Shown piece after piece: positions 1-6,247 of a DNA stretch of 26,321 nucleotides (position 1 is its first letter; each line of letters begins with the position of its first letter). Both the position numbers and the translations under genes were made by a program. The notes beneath the pieces are model-generated. The model did no database searches. It was not told the origin of the DNA and saw only the letters and a list, made by a program, of their open reading frames with translations. Source of the stretch: RGIG3701 sp017403345 (GTDB lineage Bacteria; Planctomycetota; Planctomycetia; Pirellulales; Thermoguttaceae); the NCBI GenBank assembly GCA_017403345.1, contig JAFQOH010000152.1, positions 1 to 26,321 of the forward strand, given 5' to 3'.

Positions 1-322
1 AATGGAAATGGGAATTTTTTAACTCTGTAATATTATTAGGAGACGGAGGATCCGATTTTATGCAAATTTTTTAGGCGATCTCAAAAATTTTCTGTTTTTA
101 AACAGGCAATTTCTAAAAACCTCGTTAGTCACCACAAGTGTAAACATGATTATAACATGGGGTGAAAATGTTGTCAAGGGGGAATCTCTGGGGAAATTTT
201 TCCTAAATTTTGCCGATTTTGAGATCAAGGAGCGGGCGGTAACTTGATTTTTGGTCAATATCAATGGGGCAAACAGATTTTTTTGCTGGAAATTTAAAAA
301 AAGGTGCGTTTTTTCCACCGCC
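1..322. other. AT-rich intergenic region at the left edge
   Basis: I find no convincing gene here. The stretch is AT-rich, short open frames lack ribosome binding sites, and the only strong signal is the minus-strand promoter at 149-182. A 10-bp inverted repeat (GATCTCAAAA at 77-86, TTTTGAGATC at 217-226) and a small hairpin (CTGTTT at 92-97, AAACAG at 100-105) are visible and may be chance in such AT-rich DNA. The part left of about 142 would be the untranslated leader of a gene lying outside the window on the minus strand. Confidence 0.5.
149..182 (-). promoter_or_regulatory. Consensus sigma70-type promoter, reading left
   Basis: On the minus strand a perfect -35 TTGACA (plus-strand TGTCAA 172-177) and a perfect -10 TATAAT (plus-strand ATTATA 149-154) are separated by 17 bp. 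Five C residues abut the -35 (plus-strand G at 178-182). No gene within the window is placed to use it, so it should serve a gene to the left of position 1 with a leader of at least 140 nt. Confidence 0.7.
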
Positions 323-355
323 CCCCCTTCCGTGAAATGAAAAATCTGGTAGAAT
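323..355 (+). promoter_or_regulatory. Promoter of the SRP RNA gene
   Basis: The -10 TAGAAT lies at 350-355 and a poor -35 (TTCCGT, 328-333) lies 16 bp upstream, directly after a C run ending at 327. The stretch AAAAATCTGGTAGAAT (340-355) is nearly identical to the -10 region of the minus-strand promoter at 21254-21289. The expected transcription start, about 361-362, falls just before the SRP RNA terminal helix. Confidence 0.6.
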
Positions 356-369
356 GCTTTTTATTGAGA

Positions 370-484
370 GGACCTTCAGAATGGGTCCTGGCAACGGGAG
401 AGCACGAACCTGGTCAGGGGTTTGCGCCAGCAGCCATAAGTGTCGCCTTTCGTGTGTTCAGGATCCATTTTGGAGGTCTTTTTT
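370..484 (+). ncRNA. ffs: Bacterial small signal recognition particle RNA (4.5S RNA)
   Basis: This RNA pairs with Ffh in the signal recognition particle, which targets nascent membrane and secreted proteins to the translocon via FtsY. The sequence has the characteristic helix 8 elements TGGTCAGG (411-418) and AGCAGCCA (429-436), the upstream GCAACGGGAGAGCACGAACC (391-410) and the downstream CCTTTCGTGTG. The 5' arm 370-390 pairs continuously with 459-479 over 21 positions, including some G-U pairs, and is followed by a T run to 484, so the terminal helix doubles as the terminator. The ten bases between the two conserved halves (419-428) are GGTTTGCGCC, which can fold as a 3-bp stem with a TTGC tetraloop where most bacteria have GGAA. 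That is unusual. The family call rests on motif and fold recognition, not on a covariance search. Confidence 0.8.
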
Positions 485-817
485 ATTTTGGAAAGCTGTT
501 GGGTCGTGTAAAATCGATAAACTTTACCGATTGTGTTGAGGTCCTTCCATTTTTTTTCATGAATCTGGAATAAAATCGGTTTTCCGGTCTTGACAATCCC
601 CCCTATTTTCGGGTACACTGTATAGGATAAGTTTCGTTTTGGTCCTGTTTTGGTCGAGACCCACCGAATGTTTCTCGGCGGCAGCGGGACGGAAACTTTT
701 GTTTAGAATTTAAGTTGAGTTGATCATTGCGCAGCAGTCGCAGCTCCTTTTCCCGTTTTATTTTGTATTTTGGGAAAAGACAGACGCCCGCCTTTTAAGT
801 TAGGTGAAACGCACACA
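485..817 (+). other. Intergenic region and long leader before the Rid/FkbO-like gene
   Basis: No gene is seen. The region carries the promoter at 590-619 and then a leader of about 190 nt before the start codon at 818. The leader has a short direct repeat TTTTGGTC within about 25 bp near 636-655 and small inverted repeats such as GGTC-GA-GACC and CCGA...TCGG, so it could be structured. I do not recognise a known riboswitch in it. Confidence 0.4.
590..619 (+). promoter_or_regulatory. Probable promoter of the Rid/FkbO-like gene
   Basis: A perfect -35 TTGACA (590-595) is followed after 18 bp by TACACT (614-619). TATAGG at 621-626 is a less well spaced alternative. It is the best promoter between the SRP RNA terminator and the start at 818. 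Confidence 0.5.
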
Positions 818-2071
818 ATGAACGAAAAATCCAGTACGATCACTTGCACGATTTCCAAGACTTTCGATGTTGTTCATTTGCTCATCGCAGTCGTTCCTCC
901 CAAAGAACTTCTTGCAGAACCGCTTTCGGTCCAGCTTCAGGCTGTAGAGGACCAGATCCGTATCTGCATATCACAAAATGCGCCGAGTGCTCAGGTCATC
1001 CAGCAGACCGTTTTTCTTAAGAACTATGAGGATCGGCATTTTTGCCAGGAATTTTGGCGCAGATCGTATGGTGCCGCGCTGCCGGTGAATGTTTTCGTTC
1101 CGCAGGCGCCGTGTGATGGTCAGCTTTTGGCAGTGGAAGTGATCGCGCAGGAGTGCGGTTTGGGTGAAAATGCGCCTCAGATCATTCACGAAAAGGAAAA
1201 TCTCACGATCTTGAAACACTCTGGTCTTTCTTGGTACTACGCGTGTCAGCAGGAACCGGAAGATTATTCCTGGAGCATGTATTCGCAGTCGGTCGGAATG
1301 TTTCAGGAGTTGGACAAAACGTTCCTTTCGCAGCAGATTCCGTTTGAGAACGTGATCCGTACCTGGCTCTACCTTGGGAATATCACCGAGCCGACGTACA
1401 GTGAGCTGGAAGGCGAGACGCAGCGGTATAAGGAGCTGAACCGTGCGCGTACTGATTTTTTCCGTGACATTCGGTTCTTTGACGGACTGACTTCGAGACC
1501 GTGGACGCATGCTGTCTATCCTGCAAGCACGGGTATCGGAGCGAATGGCGATACGGTCGTCATGAGCGCGTTGGCTGTCAAGTTTGATGCACCGGAGAAA
1601 GGGTGTGTCATCCCGCTGGAAAATCCGCATCAGACCTCTGCGTTTGATTATGGCGAGCAGTACAGCATCAAGAGTCCGAAATTTGCGCGTGCGCTTCTGC
1701 TTGCGAGTGAAGATTCGGGAATTATTTTTGTCTCCGGAACGGCAAGTATCACGGATCAGGAGACGCGGTACGTGGACGATCCGCTGAACCAGGCAGAATT
1801 GACGCTTGACAATATTGAGATCCTGATTTCGGAAGAAAATCTCAAAGCGCATGGCAGACCTGGTTTTGGGTGTCCGCTTGACGGGTTGGTTTCCGTGCGT
1901 GTGTATATAAAGCGTCCTGAGGATATCGAGACGATCCGTTCTGTTTGTGAACGCCGGATCCCGAACGTTCCGAAGATCTATACGATCGCGGATGTGTGCC
2001 GGCCGGACCTTCTCGTGGAGATCGAAGGAATGGCAGACGTGGGGCCTGCGAATCGGATCGAAAGGAAGTAG
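818..2071 (+). CDS. Rid family / FkbO-Hyg5 chorismatase-like protein
   Basis: This 417-residue protein contains the signature stretches of the FkbO/Hyg5 chorismatase-like branch of the YjgF/Rid superfamily: TWLYLG near 180, RYKELNRARTDFF near 205, PASTGIG near 235, QTSAFDYGEQYSIKSPKFAR around 275-295, and VSGTASI near 305. A final Rid-type domain ends in VEIEGMA; the glutamate there is a candidate catalytic residue by analogy to FkbO. The first 110 residues look like an additional degenerate Rid fold. Known family members hydrolyse chorismate, but whether this one does is not shown; a general Rid-type imine deaminase or an orphan function is possible. An in-frame TTG at 770 would add 16 residues, but the ATG at 818 has AGGTGA about ten bases upstream and is preferred. 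The gene is monocistronic: its own promoter lies upstream and a terminator follows 21 bp after the stop. Confidence 0.75.
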   Translation: MNEKSSTITCTISKTFDVVHLLIAVVPPKELLAEPLSVQLQAVEDQIRICISQNAPSAQVIQQTVFLKNYEDRHFCQEFWRRSYGAALPVNVFVPQAPCDGQLLAVEVIAQECGLGENAPQIIHEKENLTILKHSGLSWYYACQQEPEDYSWSMYSQSVGMFQELDKTFLSQQIPFENVIRTWLYLGNITEPTYSELEGETQRYKELNRARTDFFRDIRFFDGLTSRPWTHAVYPASTGIGANGDTVVMSALAVKFDAPEKGCVIPLENPHQTSAFDYGEQYSIKSPKFARALLLASEDSGIIFVSGTASITDQETRYVDDPLNQAELTLDNIEILISEENLKAHGRPGFGCPLDGLVSVRVYIKRPEDIETIRSVCERRIPNVPKIYTIADVCRPDLLVEIEGMADVGPANRIERK

Positions 2072-2092
2072 GTCCGGCATTGGTGTGATCCT

Positions 2093-2124
2093 AAAGCTCT
2101 TCTGTAAAACGAAGAGCTTTTTTT
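2093..2124 (+). terminator. Rho-independent terminator
   Basis: A perfect 10-bp stem, AAAGCTCTTC (2093-2102) with GAAGAGCTTT (2111-2120), encloses an 8-base loop and runs into a T tract to 2124. It lies just after the stop codon of the Rid/FkbO-like gene. Confidence 0.9.
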
Positions 2125-2241
2125 GCATAGTGAGCTTTTGGTATTATTGGAATAAAATAGGAAATTTGGAAAGCTGTGCGGTTTTGGCATTCGTTTCTGG
2201 CGGATCGATCTTCAGAAAATAAGAAAAATTTTTTTCGGGAA

Positions 2242-2272
2242 CCCTTGAAATTTTTTGGAGAGAGGTTAAAAT
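2242..2272 (+). promoter_or_regulatory. Promoter of the 82-aa / Gfo-Idh-MocA unit
   Basis: The -35 TTGAAA (2245-2250) and -10 TAAAAT (2267-2272) are 16 bp apart, and three C residues precede the -35. The expected transcript begins about 30 nt before the start codon at 2311. Confidence 0.6.
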
Positions 2273-2310
2273 GAAAGAAAAGGTGAGTCATCGAAAGGAA
2301 GGAGATTTTT

Positions 2311-2559
2311 ATGGATCCGATCCTTGTTCGTTGGGAGTCCGCGCTGAAAGAGATCTGCGCTGCCGGATATGCTGTTCGAGAAGAGTGGCTTGATGGCGGA
2401 GGGGGACTTTGTGAGTTTGGCGGGCAGAAGTATTTTTTTTCGGATCAGTCTCTCTCCCTTTTTGAAAGGATCGATCAGGCGGAATCGGCACTGAAAGAGA
2501 GCCGGAAAGTGCAGGCGTCGGCCAGTGCTCCGGTTTGCGGTGGTGCGGAGGATCGCTGA
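2311..2559 (+). CDS. Small conserved-looking protein of unknown function (82 aa)
   Basis: I do not recognise the family. The start is well supported: GGAAGGAG sits about seven bases before the ATG and a good promoter lies just upstream. The protein is soluble-looking and mixed in charge, with a glycine-rich turn (GGGGLCEFGG, near residues 27-36) followed by YFFSDQSLSLFERIDQAE, which suggests a short beta hairpin and an amphipathic helix. It has no signal peptide and no membrane segment. It lies 59 bp upstream of the Gfo/Idh/MocA gene with no terminator between, so the two are probably co-transcribed. A small cytoplasmic partner or regulator is possible, but nothing in the sequence shows a function. 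Confidence 0.65.
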   Translation: MDPILVRWESALKEICAAGYAVREEWLDGGGGLCEFGGQKYFFSDQSLSLFERIDQAESALKESRKVQASASAPVCGGAEDR

Positions 2560-2618
2560 ATCGTCAGATTTGCCAAATAGATCCCGCCCTAAAATTTTTC
2601 TGGATCAAGGAGCTTTTT

Positions 2619-4034
2619 ATGATTTCAAGACGAAATTTCATTTCATCCGGTTCTCTGGGACTTGCGGGTCTTGGAGTGTTGGCGAACGCCCAGCTGCGCG
2701 CCGATGAGCCGGAGATCAAGGTCATGGCCTCGCCGGAAACGAATCCGGACCGGGAACTCTGGGAGAAGGAAGGAAAACCGATCCGTGCCGGTGTCATAGG
2801 GACGGGGTGGTATGGAAAGAGCGACGTTTTCCGTCTTATCCAGTGCGGCGGCGAAAAGGTCGAAGTTGCGGCTTTGTGCGATGTGGATGGAGAGATCCTT
2901 ACGGAGGCGGGAAGACTGGTCGCGGAACGTCAGGCATCCAAAAAGGTGCCGAATCTGTATCGCGACTATCGGGAAATGCTTGCGAATGAGAAACTGGATG
3001 TCTGTATCATCGCGACACCGGACCATTGGCACGCTCTTCCGGCTATCGCTGCGATGGAGGCTGGCTGTGATCTCTATCTTCAGAAACCGATCGGAGTGGA
3101 CGTCATTGAGTGTGCTGCGATGTGGAAGACTGCCCGGCGTTTGAACCGAGTCGTTCAAGTCGCGATGCAGCGCCGCAGTACGCCGATCCTGATCGACGCG
3201 AAAAAACGGTATTTGGATTCCGGAGAAATTGGCACGGTCCACTATGTGAATACGTACTGTATGCACGGTCGGCGGCACAGTGCGATCATGCAGCCGGAGA
3301 CACCGCCGGCGTCTTTGGATTTTGATCTCTGGCTTGGCCCGGCACCCAAAAATCCGTACTATCGGTCGCTGAGACGCGGGTGGCGTTCGTTCATGGATTA
3401 CGGAAATGGGCAGGTCGGCGACATGGGGGTACACATGCTCGACATGGCACGGTGGCTTTTGAATCTTGGCTGGCCGAAGCGGATCACGTCGAATGGCGGA
3501 CGCTATGGTTTTCCGGACAGCACGACGACGATCCCGGACACGCAGTCTGCGCGTTTTGATTTTGAAAATCTGACGATGGAATGGCATCATCGTGCGTGGG
3601 GCGAGGTGGAAGACCGCCGTCTGTACTGGGCGACTGAGATCTTGGGGACGAACGGGAAACTGCGTGCGAATTCGACGGCGTGCGACTTCAAATACTACGG
3701 GAAACCGTGGCAGATGGTCAACGCTGCAAAGGAATTCGACCGTTACCCGTCGGATGAGACGGAACCGGGGCTGGAAGTTTACGTTGCTGGTGCGAACCGT
3801 GCGCATATGTGGAATTTCCTTGCGCGTATCGTGGACCGCGGACGCCCGGTTTCGGACATTGAGGAAGGGTACATTTCGGCATCATGCTGCATTTTGGCGA
3901 ACGTTTCGCTGGCGATGAACGGTGCGGTGCTGGAATGGGATCCGGAAAACATTTGCGTGAAAAACGATCCGGAAGCCAACAAACTGCTTGCTCGGCCGTA
4001 CCGTGCGCCATGGAAGCATCCGGAGATCGGGTGA
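2619..4034 (+). CDS. Tat-exported Gfo/Idh/MocA family oxidoreductase
   Basis: The 471-residue product should be an NAD(P)-dependent sugar or polyol dehydrogenase-type enzyme acting outside the cytoplasm. It opens with a twin-arginine signal (SRRNFI at residues 3-8, hydrophobic stretch, cleavage near residue 27). The Rossmann fold begins with GVIGTGWYG, followed by ALCDVD and ATPDHWHALP. The usual EKP motif is QKPIG here, a variant seen in some exported planctomycete paralogues. GDMGVHMLDMARW carries the histidine expected at the active site. The length exceeds typical cytoplasmic members because of the signal and an extended C-terminal region. An upstream in-frame ATG at 2535 would put 28 residues before the Tat motif; ATG 2619 has AAGGAG at 2608-2612 and is preferred. 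The substrate is unknown. Confidence 0.88.
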   Translation: MISRRNFISSGSLGLAGLGVLANAQLRADEPEIKVMASPETNPDRELWEKEGKPIRAGVIGTGWYGKSDVFRLIQCGGEKVEVAALCDVDGEILTEAGRLVAERQASKKVPNLYRDYREMLANEKLDVCIIATPDHWHALPAIAAMEAGCDLYLQKPIGVDVIECAAMWKTARRLNRVVQVAMQRRSTPILIDAKKRYLDSGEIGTVHYVNTYCMHGRRHSAIMQPETPPASLDFDLWLGPAPKNPYYRSLRRGWRSFMDYGNGQVGDMGVHMLDMARWLLNLGWPKRITSNGGRYGFPDSTTTIPDTQSARFDFENLTMEWHHRAWGEVEDRRLYWATEILGTNGKLRANSTACDFKYYGKPWQMVNAAKEFDRYPSDETEPGLEVYVAGANRAHMWNFLARIVDRGRPVSDIEEGYISASCCILANVSLAMNGAVLEWDPENICVKNDPEANKLLARPYRAPWKHPEIG

Positions 4035-4052
4035 GTTGAAATGAAGTTCATG

Positions 4053-4097
4053 GTATCCTGGCCCGAAATGAAGGAGTTTTTGTTTCGGGCGGGATAC
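4053..4097. other. Strong hairpin after the first Gfo/Idh/MocA gene
   Basis: GTATCC (4053-4058) pairs with GGATAC (4092-4097) and GCCCGAAA (4061-4068) with TTTCGGGC (4083-4090), giving 14 bp interrupted by one small internal loop, around a 14-base loop. No T tract follows directly, so it may be a transcript-end or stability element rather than a classical terminator. Confidence 0.55.
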
Positions 4098-4140
4098 TGG
4101 AACGTGAGTTTTCTCTCTTTGGCAGACGGCTGGATACGGT

Positions 4141-4167
4141 GTGTAGTGCGTGTAGTGTGTGTAGTAT
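4141..4167 (+). repeat. 9-bp tandem repeat, three units
   Basis: GTGTAGTGC, GTGTAGTGT and GTGTAGTAT follow each other without gaps, about 90 bp before the coiled-coil gene. The array is short and imperfect. Copy-number change could alter spacing upstream of the operon; no function is shown. Confidence 0.7.
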
Positions 4168-4254
4168 GCGGACGCGAATAGTTGATGCGAAATCGTTTCC
4201 AGCAGTCGTTTTTTCTTTTTCGTGTAATTGACTGTATGCAGAAAGCAGGCAAAA

Positions 4255-6201
4255 ATGAGCGATACTCCGAAGTACTCGTACTGGCATCTCAGCGAGGCTG
4301 AGCAGAGGCGTCTTGAAGCAGAACGGAAGGAGATGGAGCGCTTGCGGGAGATCCAGATCCGTGAGGCGGCAGAGATCCGGCGGAAGCAGCGTCTGGCGAT
4401 CCTTTGCGGGATCCTTGAGCAGGATATTCAGCTTCAGGAACAGAGGATACAGAATCTTGGGACGGCTTTCGAGGCAAATCGCTTTTCCGGAGGGGAGATC
4501 TTTGAAGAAATGCGTCTGGCAGTGGAGGGATTTCGGCAGGAACTTTCCGACGCTGCGTGGGATGAGGATGCGCGCCGGGTCCAGAAAAAGATCCAAGAGC
4601 AGCAGAAGGTCCTTGACCGCATGACGGATCAGCTTGCGGCTCGTGAAAAATTGCTCCGCGAACTGGGATCGGCACGAACGGAACTCTGGGAGCGTCCGAA
4701 GCTGCACGACAGTTTTCCGGGAGTGCTTCGTTTGACGGACTTGGCGTCTTTGGAAGATCAGGTTCGGGGGGTGCCGGAAGGAGCGGAATTTCAGGAATTG
4801 CAAAGAAATTGGAGGGCGCGATCGGAGGAACTTCGGAAGGCGTGCCTTTTGATGGATCAGCAGAAACGGCATCAGGAGCTCTCATCCGGGATGAGGCAGT
4901 TGAATCGTCAGTTCATTACGGGAGAAAATGCAGAAATTTACCAGCGGCTCACCGTTCAGCTTGAGGATCTGAAGAACGCTTTGGCGCAGGAGGATCCCAG
5001 GACGGCAGCTTCTGCGCTTTTGCAGGCGGAGGAACTTTTTTCCGGGTTGGAAGGGAAGCTGGAACAGGATGAACTGGAGTTGGAACGCAGATGCCGGGAA
5101 AATGGAGAGCAGCTGGAGGCGCTTTCTGCGTGGTGGCGTGGAGCACGAGCGGGCGCGGCACCTGGGCGAATGGCTGACCTGGCGGAAACGGCAGAGAAAT
5201 TGGAACGGGAACTGGAGCAGATGCAGCCGCGCTGCCGGACGCAAAATACCGAGAGTTTTACGCAGTCTGCGGATCGGCTGCGCAAGTCGATGGAGGCATT
5301 TCTCGAGACCGTTTCGCAGTTGGAGCGTTTGGAAAAAGTCCAGGAACAGCTTGAGGGATCCGTCCCGCCGCAGCTTTGGGAGACTTTTGCTCCGGATGAG
5401 GCTGCGGAATTGGAATGCAGGCGGAGTCGATTGGCTCGGAAGGTCCAGAATAGACAGTGCGCGGATTTTGAAGGGGAATTGGAGCAGCTTCAGGGATTTC
5501 TGAACTCGGCGGTCGCGAACATCATGCCGAAGGTGAATTCTTGGAACGTGCGCTGGGAGGCGGTCCGAACGCGGCTGGACGCGGAGCGGGATCGTTGGTT
5601 TTCGTGGTGGGAAGATCCTGCGGTGCGCCGATGGGCGGAGGTGGAGATCGCGCAGAAAACGGAAGAGTTTGAGGCGATCCAGAGAGTCTGGGAGACGAAA
5701 CCGGCAGATTTGAAACAGGTGGAGGATCTGATCACGGAGTGGCGGCTTGGAATGGAATGTATTGAGGAGGCGGTGGGCCGTGTGTATGAAAACGAGCAGA
5801 AACGGCAAAACATCGTGTCGCGATTCCAGGAAGAGTTCAGGCAGTTGGGATTTGCGATGAGCGAGCCGGAATTGGAGGATGGGGAAAATCCGGCTTCCGG
5901 TCTCGTTCTGACGGCGTCGCGTCCTGAGGGAAAGACGATCCACGTGCGTTTTGCGCATGATGCCGGCGAGCCGATCCTCTACGCGGTCGACGGATTTCCG
6001 ATGCCGCAGCAGACGGTAAATGGACAGGAATTCCGTACTTGCGATGAGGCGGAGCGTCAGTTGAAGCATTTGCACAGTTTGCTGGAGAAACACGGGATCC
6101 TGATGGGGAAGATCCAGTGGGAGGACCAGCCGCCGACGGATCTCGCCCGGGAAGCGATGGAACTTCCGGATGCGGTGGACAGAACGATGGAAGAGGGGTA
6201 A
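4255..6201 (+). CDS. Long coiled-coil protein paired with the AAA+ ATPase
   Basis: This 648-residue protein is not a family I recognise. After a short head (WHLSEAEQRRLEAERKEMER at residues 10-29), most of the chain to about 545 is highly charged and heptad-like, rich in Glu, Gln, Arg and Leu, as in a rod of several coiled coils. The last 100 residues look globular: HVRFAHDAGEPILYAVDGF suggests a small beta-sheet domain, followed by a helix and an acidic tail. There is no signal peptide or membrane segment. A TTG at 4228 gives a nine-residue extension, but ATG 4255 is preceded by AGCAGG and is preferred. The next gene, a ClpB-like AAA+ protein, begins 46 bp downstream, so an adaptor, substrate-delivery or scaffold role for that ATPase is a reasonable inference. 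SMC-like function is unlikely because there are no ATPase motifs. Confidence 0.8.
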   Translation: MSDTPKYSYWHLSEAEQRRLEAERKEMERLREIQIREAAEIRRKQRLAILCGILEQDIQLQEQRIQNLGTAFEANRFSGGEIFEEMRLAVEGFRQELSDAAWDEDARRVQKKIQEQQKVLDRMTDQLAAREKLLRELGSARTELWERPKLHDSFPGVLRLTDLASLEDQVRGVPEGAEFQELQRNWRARSEELRKACLLMDQQKRHQELSSGMRQLNRQFITGENAEIYQRLTVQLEDLKNALAQEDPRTAASALLQAEELFSGLEGKLEQDELELERRCRENGEQLEALSAWWRGARAGAAPGRMADLAETAEKLERELEQMQPRCRTQNTESFTQSADRLRKSMEAFLETVSQLERLEKVQEQLEGSVPPQLWETFAPDEAAELECRRSRLARKVQNRQCADFEGELEQLQGFLNSAVANIMPKVNSWNVRWEAVRTRLDAERDRWFSWWEDPAVRRWAEVEIAQKTEEFEAIQRVWETKPADLKQVEDLITEWRLGMECIEEAVGRVYENEQKRQNIVSRFQEEFRQLGFAMSEPELEDGENPASGLVLTASRPEGKTIHVRFAHDAGEPILYAVDGFPMPQQTVNGQEFRTCDEAERQLKHLHSLLEKHGILMGKIQWEDQPPTDLAREAMELPDAVDRTMEEG

Positions 6202-6247
6202 TGTGCATAAAATAAACGGCATAAATAGTGCGAATGGAGGAAACAGA

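Noticed and set aside
77..226. 10-bp inverted repeat as ends of a small mobile element
   Set aside because: It is short, AT-rich, has no flanking duplication that I can see, and could be chance.
304..573. 89-codon plus-strand open frame across the SRP RNA region
   Set aside because: It overlaps the whole SRP RNA fold and terminator, has no ribosome binding site and no protein-like composition.
971..2128. 385-codon minus-strand frame opposite the Rid/FkbO-like gene
   Set aside because: Arg/His-rich antisense shadow of a gene with clear family motifs; no ribosome binding site.
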